Source: Gentiana macrophylla
Lineage: Eukaryota; Streptophyta; Magnoliopsida; Gentianales; Gentianaceae
NCBI GenBank assembly: GCA_026214975.1
Contig: CM047806.1
Span: 51,911,947-51,975,946, forward strand
DNA length: 64,000 nucleotides
Direction: 5' to 3'
Below, piece by piece: positions 21,437-34,243 of the stretch. The stretch's first letter is position 1. The number at the start of each line of letters is the position of its first letter. Made by a program: the position numbers and the translations under genes. A model generated the notes under the pieces. That model was not told where the DNA came from and did no database searches. It saw only the letters and a program-made list of their open reading frames with translations.

Positions 21437-24400
21437 TTATTTCGATTGTGTTTTGCTAAACTTTTGAGCCAAGTTCATAGCAACTCCGGGTTTGTGTGGC
21501 TTCAAAGGTACTTGAATTGTGCTTACGGCAATAGACCCTCTAGGTGACCGTCTTGGTGGAAAATTTGCTTGTGCAACCATCGTGGAATCTCCAAGTTGCT
21601 TACTCCTTGCCTTCGATATTACTGTCAACTTTTGCAACCTTGGTGACCTTCTTGGTGGGAAATCCTATAACAAGTCAAAGAAAATGAGAACATTACTTTC
21701 TAAAATTGTAACTGGGGAATAGTTAAAAAAATCGGATCCCATTTGACATTTTTATAACATGTCACTACAAAACCGCCACAAAATCAACACCAACTACTTA
21801 CTTGTTGCCCTTTCTGTGTAACTTCTTCAATGTTTGATCTTTTGGGTGTCACTTGAGTTGGTTGCTTACCACTTTGCTTGGACCTTGTACTCTGCAAAAT
21901 CAAAATATACATTAACTTTTAAGAAATAACATGTAATCTTAGATGAAATACGAGTGGCCTTGGAAACTAAGAGAAGGGACCGGAGATGTGAAGGCTTTAA
22001 AAGAAGCATTATTTGCCCTTTCTCACTGTATTCCTTTGGCTTTCACATTAAACACAATCTGTTCCCCGCCAATCATGCCTCTCATTTTTGCATTATTTAT
22101 ATCACTTAAAAATAAAGTAACAAAGAGTGTGAATTACAAAATATCAAAACATGAGTTTCTTTCATATGCTTTTTTTTATTTTTTTTATTTTTTGTGTTAA
22201 TGGAAAGTGATTACCTTCATGCCTTAGAGTCTGCAAAATGAAAGCTAGTCCTTTTGTTGTGAGAAAAAAAGAAGAACAAAAGTATCTTACATTTCTTCTG
22301 TTGCACGTCCTTTTGTTGTGCCCAGGCTTGTTGCAAATGGCACATGTAACTGTCAAATTTTTTCTAGTTGATTGTTGATTTTGTCTGAGCTCTTCGGGAT
22401 CCTTCCTCCTTAACCTTTTAGGCCTTCCGGGTTGCTTTCTCAAAATAGGCGGTATTATCTTAGGCATGTCAGTTTTCTCCCAAAACAACATTGATGGCAC
22501 CGGATGTATCATGAAGTAGTTTGCCAAAAATGAACCTATCCTTCTTAAAGAAATCATCAATGTAACTGTCAACTCTACCCTTGTGAATTTGTATAGCAGG
22601 TATGGCATGAGGACAATGTATGCCACTCAATTCAAACATCCCACATGAACATGTCTTCAATCCCAAATTCACAACATAATTGTCTTGTCCACATGAAACC
22701 TCATATGTCCCTTCCCCAGCATAGGTGGCAAAACAATTTCTGCTTCTTTCTTTGTTTTTCTCCAATTGTTCCATTATAGATGGACAATAGGCCCCTTCAT
22801 ACTTCATCATTCCTTCCTTTTTAAGTTGAATTCTACGATCGCCTTCCTTCTTATCCAATTCACCATATCAATAATAGGTAACTCCTAGTTTGGAAGAATC
22901 CAACTCTTCGAATGACTCATTTCATATTGTTCAAAAGAACCGGACACTTGCCGTGACTTGAAAATGCGACCTACTCCATGTTTCGAGGGGATTTTTCTTG
23001 AGCACCAAATTGCATTCTCACTTCCTCTTTTGCAGGATCGCCTTTCTCAATCATCTCCATTGCTCTATTGAATTCAGCTTTATTCCCAACGGATGCAGCC
23101 TTCCAAAATAAATCCTTCAACATTTTCCCCCTAAACTTTTTCTTGAAGTTTTCATACATGTGCCTTACGCAGAACCTATGCTCACATCCGGGAAAAACCT
23201 CTCCAATTGCAGTAGACAACCCCTTTTGTCGGTCAGATATTAGAACCCATCTTCTTTCATCCAATCCGCCTATGTCATCTAGTAAGAGTTCTAAAAATCA
23301 TTTCCATGACTTGTACCTTTCCGCATCAACAGCAGCAAAAGCTATAGGGTACATATTATCATTTCCATCCTTCCCGATAGCACTTAACAACTGACCTTTG
23401 AAACTACCTTTCAGAAAACAACCATCCAAGCCAATGACATGCCTACACACACTTAAAAAGCCTCTTTTGCATGCAGATAAACAAACATAAAACCTCTCTC
23501 GAAGTCCTTAGTGGTGTCTCACGAAGAATCATCCGTCCTTATTCACTAAATCACCCACACCATTTGTTTGCAAGACCATATCTTGAAACTTAATCTTGCA
23601 TGTAGTTCCCGGATTTGTCTTGGATAGGGTGGCACAAAAATCATGCAATCTCTTATATTGGTCAAAGATCAGGTCCCATTAATCATCTCCACTTTGCTTT
23701 CCTCTTAGCCTTGCAAGCCTGAGGGTAAGTGCAATCCACATTTAAATCCCTCTTCACCGCTTTCACCAAATTCATCACTGAACATGTAGGGTCGTCCCTC
23801 ACCTTTTCCACATATCTCTGTGCAATATACCTTGAATTACAATGCTTATTCATATATTTCCTACCACAAGTATGTTCGCCATGTAAGGATTTTACTTGAA
23901 AGAGTTGACCACCTTGCATTGGGGATGCATGAATCCTCCATGAGCACCCCTGATTACATTGAGCAGTGATCCTTTTATTCTCATTCCTTATATATCTTAC
24001 TTCATACCCATGTCTGACATTCCATTCCTTCAATGCAGTCCTAAACATCTGTGGGCTACTAAACTTCTGTCCAACTTGGAAAGTAAAGTTCTGCTGTAAA
24101 AAATCTTCCTCTTCAATTACATCTTCTAATGGATTCCCATAGCCATCAAGTAATTGCTCTTCCATATCGACTATGTCGTTCCAATCATCTTCATTAATCT
24201 GGCTAGTCTCACTTGGACCTACATTACTTGGACCAACATTTCCCGATGCACATTCAATTATTGTTGGCTCAGCTGCACCCAAATTTGATTATATATTCAC
24301 AGACCTTTGAGTTCCTAACGGTGGTTCATTTATGTGTAAGGTTGTGGCTACATCATCTACATCCCGCACATCCAAATCAATCTCATCAATAAACAAGTCC

Positions 24401-24809
24401 TTCGGTTCATCCTCCTCACTAAGTTGTTCATCACCAGTATCCGCATCATCATCTGTTTGCTCTTGATCAATGCTCGTTGTTCATTTCGCCTACATTTTCA
24501 TCACTTACAACAAAGAAATAACTCTAGAAAAGGCATATCAAAATACTCAAAATGCATTGCATGCAAGCACATATCATCTTTGACCTCAGTCAAACCTTGT
24601 TCCAAGTCACCATTAGGTTCTCTATAGTAAAATCTAGCATTATTCTTTGCATTCAGCTGTTTATGGATCCTATGAATTGTGCTTATCTTTAACACTTCGT
24701 CAATTGACATGTCTTTCATTATGGAACACCCACCATTCACATATTCGATTTTTGGATCCTCAACAAAATATCCTCCAAAATGCATTCTCAGTTCTATTCG
24801 TTCCGACAT
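21437..24809 (-). pseudogene. mudrA-type MULE transposase, interrupted by stops
   Basis: Domains in order on the minus strand: N-terminal part from MSERIELRMHFGGYF (24809-24501); an acidic linker; a MuDR DNA-binding domain (24120-23690, FTFQVGQKFSSPQMFRTALK, HGEHTCGRKY); the MULE DDE domain (about 23480-22975) with IGLDGCFLKGSFKGQLLSAI holding the first catalytic Asp and LISDRQKGLSTAI the second; a SWIM finger (about 22660-22590, CSCGMFELSGIHCPHA); and a CCHC knuckle (CAICNKPGHNKRTC) near 22330. Two more small exons with good splice sites follow (about 21895-21800 and 21661-21437), rich in Lys/Arg/Pro. In-frame stops occur at 23683-23685, at about 23298-23300 (SWK then TGA) and in the 23490-23530 region. 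A damaged stretch also lies between the DDE and SWIM parts. It should act on the TIRs, but this copy cannot make the full protein. Confidence 0.9.
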
Positions 24810-25382
24810 CTGTCAATTAAAACATTAAACAAACGAAATCAAATAATGAAAAATGGAATAAAGTGGAAACAAGCTTAATATGCAATAACCCTATATTATA
24901 TTTACTTATTAATGCAGTGTATGCAAACCTTTTTTTTTTGTTCTTCAGTGTACTCAAACCTAAACAAATATTAAACACAGCAAATGGGTCAATTCCTTTT
25001 TTTTTTCTTTTTTCTTTTTCTTGTTGGTGTTGTTGAGAACTCCTTCATTTATACTCAAAAAACAAAACCTCCTTCACATGCACCGGAAATTAACAGGAGA
25101 AATCAGATGGGCATTGCATCATAAAAAGAAAATACCTTTCAACAAGAGAAATCAGATGGCTTTTCCGTTGAATACAATGAAATCCGGCAAAAACCCACAA
25201 AATCCGGCCACGAAACCCACAAAATTAGCAACTAACAAACGATTAGTAGAGATAAACCCACTTCAATGAAATGATTCAGTATTTTTAGATAAAGGAATTT
25301 GCTGTTCTAATCAACGGAGAAGAGAAGTCGGGCTCCTCATTTTGGAAACCTATTGAGATTGGAAACAGAAGGTAATTCAGTC
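24810..25382 (-). other. MULE 5' region of the transposase gene
   Basis: This is AT-rich sequence between the transposase start and the right TIR. It has T runs at about 24930 and 25000 and no recognisable ORF family. The 82-codon ORF at 25021 is antisense and unsupported. It is probably 5' UTR, possibly with an intron. Confidence 0.5.
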
Positions 25383-25648
25383 CTTCTAATATTATTAAAA
25401 AGGATTTTCGAAAACAAAATAATGTTATTAAAAACGAGGAAGAAAAGTCAAAAAGAAATAATAAATAAAACAGGGGTAAATCGGGCATTTCGTTTAAAAA
25501 AGGAATATTCGATATTCCTTCAGTTTGACCGGATTTTAAGTTTGACCCTTTAATGAAAACCACAGGGGGGTAAAGTATATATTTTAAAACCACGGGGAGG
25601 TAAAGGGTCTAATTGGTAAACCACATGGGGGTAAAAGGTGTTTACCCC
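25383..25648 (-). repeat. Right terminal inverted repeat of the MULE, about 266 bp
   Basis: It is the inverse of 19159-19433 and ends ggtgtttacccc. It carries the presumed promoter of the transposase gene. The TSD taaaacttt follows at 25649-25657. ORFs inside (25285-25593) are the mirror of those in the left TIR and are not genes. Confidence 0.93.
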
Positions 25649-27270
25649 TAAAACTTTTGTAGTTAACAAACTCAGCAATGTCAATAGCCTGTTGACTGCT
25701 CAGTAGTCGGCTGACCACTCAGTAGTCTGCTGACTGTTGATATTACTGGATTTGTTACAGCGGAATATATTTAGTTTAAGCCTTATTACTTGTTGTTAAA
25801 AGATGATACTAAGTATTGGATACTCAGTAGTGTAAGTGTGTGATTCAGTAACTAGTTTCAGTAGGTTGATGTGATTAGTATACTAACTGCAGAAAGTAAG
25901 TAGGCAAATTTTATAGGGGTTCCAGGTGGTGTAATCCAGTTAGTCCACTCTTCTCATGTGATGTTGTAGGAAATTCACTAGAGATCTTTGAGGTTGCACT
26001 TACAAAAATCCCTAAGCTGTTTGTCCTTCACCAATAGCTATGGCTTCACAAACTGAACACTTGAAACAGGTAGGATTGCTGCTCCAAAGTATTCCACTGG
26101 TCCTTGAAGGGTAGTATTGCCTCTTCACCAGCTCCACCACAAACAACAGTTCTTGACACCTAAGTGCTTCTCTATCTTCAGCAGGTTTCTTGTAAAAGAA
26201 AGATTGAATCAAATAAATGATTCAGTTATCAGCAGCTTGATCAGGATGAAATGATCAGCAGCTAGATGTCTTCAAGTGTGTATACTTGATGTACTTGATA
26301 GCAGGTTACACTTGAAGAAATTTCTTGATCTGTCAGTTAAAGCTAAGTGTATGTCAGCAGGGTGATTCTCTTGACAACTTCGAATATATTATTTTTGCTT
26401 CTTAATTTTCATCACTTGTATCTGAATCAGGAGTCTTCTATTTATAGGTGAGAATCCTGTGACTTATGTTTGAATTTCAAACATAGTCATTTTTGACTTG
26501 TCTCTATCTTGACTTGCTTTCTGCCTCTGTTCATGCATAGGATCGACATCGCTCGATTAGCTTTTTGACAGTTTTTAGACTGTCCACCCTTTGACTTGTA
26601 TCTATTGGATAAAGCTCTGAATCTTTCCAACGTTCCTTTTATCTTGACCATTGATTTGTTGACAAAATCAAGGCTAGTAATCCATCCTTATCCTTTTAAT
26701 CTTCCAATGTAACCTTTGATTAAATCGAGAATTATACTCAGCAATTATCTGAAGTATATCAGCTTGCTGATGTTCATCTCTGTCAGCATGTTAAGTCTGC
26801 TTTGTTTTAATAACACTTCAGCCGACTTCTTCTCATCTAACTTTTAATTGTGAAGTTAGTGTACATCATTTTGAACATAACTAAGTTCCAATCACCACTT
26901 AACATATGGAACTTAGACCTTGTACACAAGGTATATGTAATCAGTTTAGGTCATCACAGACTTCCCTAAATTCTGATTCTATCTCCTTGACTTTAAATAC
27001 TAAGTTTGATCCCTTAGCCTTCAGTAAACTGAGTTTGAACCCTCAAAGCTTGATCTTGGCGGAGTCCCTAGCAAGTCTATCGCCTGAACACTCTCTCGAC
27101 TTAGACAGTCTGCTGATAAAATCACCGACCTAAGTCTGATGCTTGTTTGATCAAACCTATACAAATATCAAACTCTAATAAACCTATACATTTGATCTAG
27201 ACATCTTTTTGCCTTTGCTCTATAACAGCTAGTCCGACACTCATCATTAAAACTTGAAATATGTCCAACA
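25649..27270 (-). repeat. Remainder of the 5' LTR of copia element D
   Basis: It continues LTR D after the MULE, beginning with the duplicated taaaacttt. It ends at atatgtccaaca (27270), which on the minus strand is the LTR start TGTTGGACATATTTCAAG. Without the MULE and one TSD copy the LTR is 1683 bp. No genes were seen; the ORFs at 26012 and 26906 have no family. Confidence 0.85.
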
Positions 27271-28252
27271 GGGGTCATGGACGTGTTGCTAGACGCTATC
27301 CATGATCGTTAGAGGTAAAAGGGCATTTTTGTAATTTGCATCTTATGTCTACGGCCAACATATTCGGAAGCCTATCGGGTCACACACATATGATGTCGAG
27401 TCAGATTAAAATGTGGTTATAATTGATGACCAAATAAGGAAAGATTTATCTCGAGACTATAAATGTTATAGTGGTAAATTAATATGGTGGTATTTGTTTA
27501 TTATGAATAAATTAAATACAATATATTAATTATATTATTAATTAAAGAATATTCCGGAAGCCAATTAATTGGCAAAAGGGGCGCATGTCACAAGTGTGTA
27601 AGACACACTTGGATTATGCAATTTAATTAAAAAGATTACCATAATATTAATATTGGATATTGGTTGATTTTTGGAAAATAGAATTGTGGTAATAAGATAA
27701 ATATATTCAATATAAGATATTGACAATATTTAGTTTTATTTAATAGAAGATATTAAAATAAAAGGAGATAAATCAATTATGGAGATTTTCCTTATTTTAT
27801 TATGAAAAAGTTTTCTTTCTCCTTACTCAACATAAGACTTAATCCCCAAGGATTTTCTCTTGTGACATGCGCCCCAATGCCCTATAAATAAGAGGGATTG
27901 ACTAGCTCTTTTGTACACCATTATTCCAAGAGCTAATTGTTCTTGAGAAAAATAGAGAGCTACTTTGTGAGAGTTTTGTGAGAAGGAAAATGTCGACCTA
28001 GCAGTCGAGTTTTTCTAATAGCAATCCGGGGAGGATTCCGGTGAGGCGTTCATGTGGATAACTGATAGAGGCCGGACGCTTGGACGGCTTAGGCGCATGT
28101 ACTTCTACCGGACGGTCAAAGCTTCGATCTATATAGATCAGAAAGGTATAATCTTTGTCCTCCTCTTATATGTTTATCGTTTAAACAAAGTCGATCCTTG
28201 GATCGGAAATCAAATTTTAAGTTTTCATTGCGCTACTCGTTTGATTTCCTAA
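27271..28252 (+). repeat. LTR E, plus-strand copy of the G-family LTR (partial)
   Basis: It aligns with the reverse complement of 34245-36725 minus the hAT insertion. Shared blocks include ggacgtgttgctagacg, gaagcctatcgggtcaca and gttatagtggtaaattaat. Its right end is TTTCCTAACA (28252). A TATA box (ctataaataag, about 27880) supports plus orientation. It lacks its outer start because D is inserted there. No primer site follows; degenerate minus-strand copia pol begins at once, so this LTR is inverted with respect to the neighbouring body G. Confidence 0.75.
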
Positions 28253-29098
28253 CACCTTCCATAAGTATCATCTTTAACCTTATCTTGTAGGACTAACGTC
28301 CTATCATAGATAGATCCCGAGAATACCGGCTAGCAGTATCTCTTGTTGTGATCTATGTTAAACTCATTTAGCATCTCATCTATGCGGGTGAACTGTGATA
28401 ATCAAGCAGTATCTAAACCTATCATTATAGATTCTTATTTCTAAAATAAGAACTGCAACCTCCAAGAGCTTTCAAAAAGTCCTTGAACTACCAAACATTA
28501 ATTGACTGTGACATGGGTGTTGATTCCGAGAAGGATATCCGATACCTTGCTCAAAATCTTGTGACACTCCCACTAACCCTTTGTATATTAGGCATTTCCT
28601 TTATTTTGATCAAATCAAAATCTTTTGATTATCAAAGTAAAGAACTCATATAGAGAAACTTGTTTGAGTCCATAAATGGATCTCATAAGCTTACTCGTCA
28701 CCTTATCGTCTATGAATGTCAAGCCATTGGCCCAACGTTTTCAACACTATCATATAGCCATGATATGTAGCTGTAACAAGCACTATCTGAATAGACTTAA
28801 GCATAGCTGGTAGCACAAAGGTAATTACAAGGTTTTGGCCTCGTAGCCCTTTAGCCATCAACTTAGCATTAATTAGTAATCTCGTTACCTTCCATGTTAG
28901 TCTTTCATAAAGACCTCTCACACCTTTCAGAGACATTCCCTCCAGGTAAGATAGGCTGGGTTCATAACCCATTTGCCGCTCATAAAACCTAATTCAGATA
29001 CTACGTCTTCATGCCATATCTCCTAATCCCGCCTTTCAAGCATTCCTGCATAAGTCGCTAGATGTTCATTCTTCAAGATGAACGTACCAGTAGCCCTT

Positions 29099-30548
29099 TG
29101 TCTCGGATTTTATCTAATGAAAAACAAACAAGTAATAAAATAATCCGGTTTACCTAAGTGCGAGGATCGTAGTATAGTAGTTACAACCGAGTCGAATCAC
29201 GAGGAATCGAGGTTGGTCTAGTTCTTAATTTCTCTAAAGTTGTCACGAAAAATAAAACAAAACAGAACTAAAAACGAAAACAATAAAGCGGGACGGAGGA
29301 TCTAGAATCCAAAGCCAGAAAGATAGTTCTGAGCCAACAAATGAAAATAATTCTATTCTAAAAAGATAATAAAATTACTAAGATGATAACAAATAAATTG
29401 AAAACGAACAAGCAATGATCCACCGATCTCACAACCTCAACTTCCTCTCTAGATTGTTTAGTGAAGATTTAATGAAGATTGTGGTTCACCTATCAAAAGT
29501 ATGAATTTCTAATCTCTTAGATAATTCGCCTATTAATCTCTCATCTCTCGATCTTAAAGATTAACGCTTTCATAACAAAGGTGTAAGATTTCTCAATCTA
29601 GCAACCTAGAAATTAACCTAACAACTCTCGTTATTTTTAGGTTAAAAATCTAATCTTTACTACGGTGATCTAAGTCTAACAACGATTCTCATCAAACGTT
29701 AAACATCAAACATGCAACAATCCATCGATATAAATGCATAAAAGCAAATTAAACATAATAAAGATACAAAATTTATTTAAAACTCACAAACAGTCCCAAA
29801 GAAGAAATCAAGATGTTGCAGAGATGGCTTCACAAAGCTCGTTCAAATCGCCTAGCCTCTATTCATCATTGGTATATAAATAAAAAGTAGATGAAAAGAT
29901 GTTATTGGGAACAGAAAAACGCAGCAAAGTCACCCCCAAAGGGGCATGGGGCGGCCAGGGATCGAATTATATATTTTAGGGTTCAGAAAACGCATCTATA
30001 AATAGGTTTTTAAGTCGGTTTAGCTGAGGCAGCGGACTGGACGCCCGTCTAGAATGGTGAACGCCCGTCCAGGGTGTATAAAATCTTCGAGTCGGGCCAA
30101 GTCATATCAGACGCCCGTCCTATGCATTTCTGGACGCTCGTCCACTGAAAAACCATGCTTCCCTGAATCGACTTGCTACCTTGAACGCCCGTCCGGATCT
30201 TGACGCCCGTCCATCCGGGCGGAGTATCGAATGCTCGCCTGGTTCAACTTCATTCCAAATTCAGGTTGAATCTTCAATCCAATCTCATCTTTATCTCCTT
30301 CCTTCCGTTTAGATCTCCTTTTATGACATGTTCGCGTACCTACAAAACCATAAAAACACGCAAAGTGTAAAACCATAGATAACTATCAATAAAATCACGA
30401 AATTAGCTCAACTTTGCATTTAAATAATTTCCATACGCATTCTTTCAATAAATCATTTAAACACTTAATTTTCTATAAAAAGTAATAAAACACAAAGGAA
30501 ATTGCTACGAAATAAAGTTGTATAAACCGTAAAAAATCACCGTTAACA
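29099..30548 (-). mobile_element. Solo gypsy LTR H, 1450 bp, with 5-bp TSD
   Basis: Ends are TGTCTCGG (29099) and CGTTAACA (30548). The flanks ccctt at 29094-29098 and 30549-30553 are identical. No internal region is present, so it is a solo LTR left by LTR-LTR recombination. Orientation is minus: its U5 tail (minus strand ATTCGACTCGG, then TACGATCCTCGCACTT) aligns with the tail of LTR F, a TATA-like TTTATAG lies near 29997, and a repeat array is upstream of it. It belongs to the same gypsy group as F by tail similarity. It sits in the RT region of copia G. The 66-codon ORF at 30176-30376 spans the array and is not a gene. Confidence 0.93.
30041..30212 (-). promoter_or_regulatory. Paired ACGCCCGTCC array in U3 of LTR H
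   Basis: Plus-strand copies of acgcccgtcc or one-base variants start at 30041, 30061, 30111, 30134, 30185 and 30203, with a decayed one near 30231. They form three pairs with inner spacing 20, 23 and 18 bp, and pair starts 70 and 74 bp apart. The array lies about 40 bp upstream (minus strand) of the TATA-like site. The layout matches the array of LTR F although the motif differs. Confidence 0.8.
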
Positions 30549-33500
30549 CCCTTTCAGGCGTGTGGTCATCTGTAGACTCATAGAATACTTGTGTGCACTG
30601 AGCAGTGTCTTACACCTCATCACTATGTGACGCCTGCTCATGTTCCAATGGTTGAATATCTCTTTCTGGTTCTTAAACTCTTTTGAGATCTCAACTTACT
30701 CCCACTGTTTCTTTTGAAAGAAACACTTCCTTTAGAAGACAACATGTTTGGAGACAAATAGTTTGCTATGCATGTAAGTAAATGATATCTAGCGTACTTG
30801 CAATAATATCCCACAAAGTTGCATGTGTCGTGTACTAGGCTCCAAGCCTTTCAGACACTGCCTGCTTGCTAGAAGCACGACAACCCTTAATCATCGGTTA
30901 AGATCGATTTGATGTTATCATCTTCCGTATCCAATATGGAATTTACTCAACCTTTATTCTTTGGAACTCGGTTAAGTATATCTATTGAATGAGGGCACAA
31001 TCCCAAAATAGGTAAGGGGTATTTCGCAAGGCTTACGTCACACCTTTATCGTATAAAGTGGTGTTTCCAATTTAGAAGTACAATCTAATTGTGTATCCAA
31101 AAAAGGTATCCTTACAACTTTTGAAACACCCTTCAGGTATTAATTGCTTCAATCCAATTGAAGATTAAATCCTTAGTAGTTCATCAATCTCATGTTCGTA
31201 CTAGCTCAAACTTTTTGGGCTTTCCGAATTTCGTACTTCACTGAGTACACTTGACTATTTCTAAAAATAGTCATAGAGAGTAATAAACAATTATTTATGG
31301 CATCTATTGTCATAAGCTTACAAACATCAATATGTTTAGGCTTTAGTCAATATTCTAGAATTTATCACCTTTTTCATAAAAGGGTACTTTAGTCACCTTT
31401 GGATAAGATACGTATTACCCACATGATTCATAATCACATGGTTCAGACATCATCAGAATGACATTTGATTACACGATTCTCTTCCACAGGGACTATGTCT
31501 AGAACAACCACAAAATATTAAGGATAACAACCATACAAATACATAGTTGAGATTACATCAACTATATCAACTATATAGTGACATCAATCTAGTATGTTAG
31601 ATTCAGTGACCATCCAACTTTATTGGAATAACGTTTATTCCATACAATTGAATTTGTCCATTAAACCCTAACGGATAACTGAAAGTCGTGTTCTTCATAA
31701 GAACCGGAACACAATAACATTTATTTAGTTCTTTAATCAGTTTACTAGACTCGGAATACAAAACCGAAAATGTCGCAACGTTTGCTTCACTTTTCGTGTC
31801 TTGGTGTATTCCGTATTTTAGTCTTTCTAATTTAATCATACTCGTAAGATATCATATATCTAAGAGTTGACTTAAACTTAGATAGATTTATCTCAACACT
31901 CTTGCCTAGAATAGAGACTTCGATGAGATCTCTTATTTTAAGCACATGCCCTAACTTTCCTTTTAATCCCTTAAGCACTTGTAAATACTTCTTAGTTTAG
32001 TCTTCATATGACTAAGAAAACTCACAAGAGCTATGACTCCAATTTTTTTCCGTAAAGAAAATCTAAAGTTTATTAAATAGTTTATTTAACCTTTTGAATC
32101 ATATTCAAAACATGAACTATTTAATTAACCTTCAAGCAATGATTAAAGAAATAAGTCGGTACTTAAATCTTACAATTTTGAAAACAACGTTTCCGAAATT
32201 CGATGTGGCCATCATATGACAGAATGATCATATTGGATCGTATCCAATATATGATTAATTCGTTGAAACTTATTTCAAGTGATTTAAAGCCTCCGTTTTT
32301 CATTAATAATTAAAGTCTTGGAGCACTCAATCAAATATGTAGTCTCTAACTACTATAACAAGATTGCTCGTGTCATTGCTTATTTAAAAGGATTAAAATT
32401 ACTTAACCATACTTGAGACCGTTTCTCAAAAGGTAACCGTCACAATTTGGTTTTACAAAACGATAATAGAACATAGAAATAAAAGTTAGCTAAAAACTAC
32501 AACATAAAATAAAGATAAGATGGGTGTTGTTGTTTATACATGCAAAATCAAAAATGGTCTTTAGTTTTATGATTTTGCTCCCACTAGTCAACTACTCCCA
32601 GTTGACTTTCAAGAATTTTGAAATAATTCTTTAGTGGCCAAGATCCCACCTTGTTACGTCGATTCCCTACTGTGGCTGGTGAACCAAAATAATTCGATGA
32701 GTAGGTGACACTTCACCAATCACATCACTATGTGACTCTTGATTGTTGACCAGTCAACTCTTTGACAACTCACAATGTGATGGCCAACCCTTGCCTCTAA
32801 AAATTACCCGACCCCTGCTGTGGCTGATGATCGAGTAATTTTAGTCAAGTCATAACCCAATATTCGCGAGATCACTTGCGTTCATATCTCTATAATAACG
32901 ATATACTCGAGGTGGGGCAACCCTCAGTCGTGGCTGATGGATTGGATCCGAACAAGAGCTCTTCACCGTCATTATAATATTGGGAGACAATTCCGACTTA
33001 ATTTTTTGAGGTGGAAGTATTTATATAAATTAATTCACTTAATTAATTTTAATTACGGTCTCATCAAATATATCTTTCTCTATAGACATACATCCTACAC
33101 ATTCATCTAGATCGTACCTAGTCATGCATCTATCGTATCATATAAAATAAATACAAGCACAAGATAAATAAATGCGTAAAGTAACCGGTATGATCATGGA
33201 CTTTTCCTAAGTGCGGTTTCAAATACAAACTGATGAAACCGCGGGTCACAATCTAAGGGTAGCTGTAATCGCCAATAGGATCTTTAATGCACCATCTCCA
33301 ATGGGATCTTTATTCGTCTTTCTCTGGTTTCCGTCTTCTGCTCCATTCTTGTTACATAAATTCTATCTAATAAAATAAATACACCCGCCGCACACGGGGG
33401 AGCTAACGGGAATGGGATAATGTAGCAAGTAAACTAGTTCACGTTTTTCATAGCGGCCTAGGATAATTTTTAAACCAACATAAAAATAAATCATTCACAT

Positions 33501-34231
33501 CTATCCTATAGGTCGATTCCATGATCAATCGGGGTCTATATAATCATATTATATCTAACACAATATTTAATCCATACAATAAAATCTTATGAAAAAGATA
33601 AAATCTAAATTTACCAATATGCGTCATTAATTAATCGATTAACGTTTAATCAATTAAATATTTTTATCCAATCAATTAACTAATTAAATTTTAAATAATT
33701 AAATGATTTTAATCGAAATAAAATTAACGAGTAATTTTAAAATGATTCTTATTTTAATTTAATTAATTAGAACTATTCAAATTTAAATCAAAATTAAAAT
33801 TAGGTCTATTTAGTTTCTTTCCATTTGATTTTTAATCAAAAGGGATGCATTTGGTTTCCAAAACCAAAAGGCATCAACTTGGGCCCTTTTCAAAATCAAA
33901 ATTTTGAAAAGGGCCTAGGCCTATTCCAAACAATTTTTTTAATGTCATGCGGCATCCAATGGCCCAAACTATTTAAACCATTTGTTACCCACATGACACC
34001 AACTAAAAAAAGAGATATCAATGCATAATAAAATATCACTAAACAACAAAACAAAATTTGGGATCCACCATGCACCACCATTACGCCGGCGACTTCAGAA
34101 GCGCGCCGCCGCCGTTGGTCGAGCTCCCTATCGAATAATATTTTTTTTGTCGTTTCACGAATCTAGATCTTGTCTCTATTGATTAATTATTTTGCAAATT
34201 AACTAATGCTTATTGCTTAAGCTCGAAACTC

Positions 34232-34243
34232 GCTCTGATACCA
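34232..34243 (-). promoter_or_regulatory. Primer-binding site of element G (tRNA-iMet type)
   Basis: gctctgatacca is the exact complement of TGGTATCAGAGC. The LTR starts one or two bases to the right. Confidence 0.9.

Larger units (their letters stand above)
19159..25648. mobile_element. Complete Mutator-like element (MULE), 6490 bp, with 9-bp TSD
   Basis: Both ends carry long near-identical inverted repeats that begin ggggtaaacacc. The flanks 19150-19158 and 25649-25657 are the same nine bases, taaaacttt, the duplication length expected of Mutator transposition. Inside are two convergent genes: a mudrA-type transposase reading leftward from the right TIR, and a small zinc-finger gene reading rightward from the left TIR. 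This is the same layout as maize MuDR (mudrA/mudrB), but the second gene is unrelated to mudrB as far as I can see. The transposase has several nonsense codons, so this copy is probably not autonomous now. Confidence 0.95.
18693..27270 (-). mobile_element. Copia element D, 5' end, carrying a MULE in its LTR
   Basis: The minus-strand element shows part of gag (18983-18693), a decayed primer site (19075-19086) and a 5' LTR split by the MULE (19089-19158 and 25649-27270). The rest of D lies beyond the C insertion and is not seen. At 27270 the LTR ends against LTR E, so D is inserted in E. Confidence 0.85.
28253..34231 (-). pseudogene. Degenerate copia pol and leader of element G
   Basis: Minus-strand relics run in the proper order toward lower coordinates. 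The pre-integrase region is at 31839-31603 (ELNKCYCVPVLMKN, compare the usual LNNCYYVPxLxKN). The linker before RT is near 30720 (DLKRV, EPERDIQPLEHEQ). RT is at 28972-28640 (AKLMAKGLRGQN, LPAMLKSIQIVLVTATYHGY, then MRSIYGLKQVSLYEFF), and the post-RT region YFRNKNL/RIYNDRF is near 28450. RNase H is missing; pol stops at LTR E. The body is interrupted by solo LTR H. 32300-34231 is leader/gag space without a readable protein. Stops are frequent throughout. Confidence 0.8.

Noticed and set aside
30076..30085. TATA box gtataaaatc on the plus strand of solo LTR H
   Set aside because: The orientation of H is minus, by its U5 similarity to LTR F, so this lies among the U3 repeats on the wrong strand.
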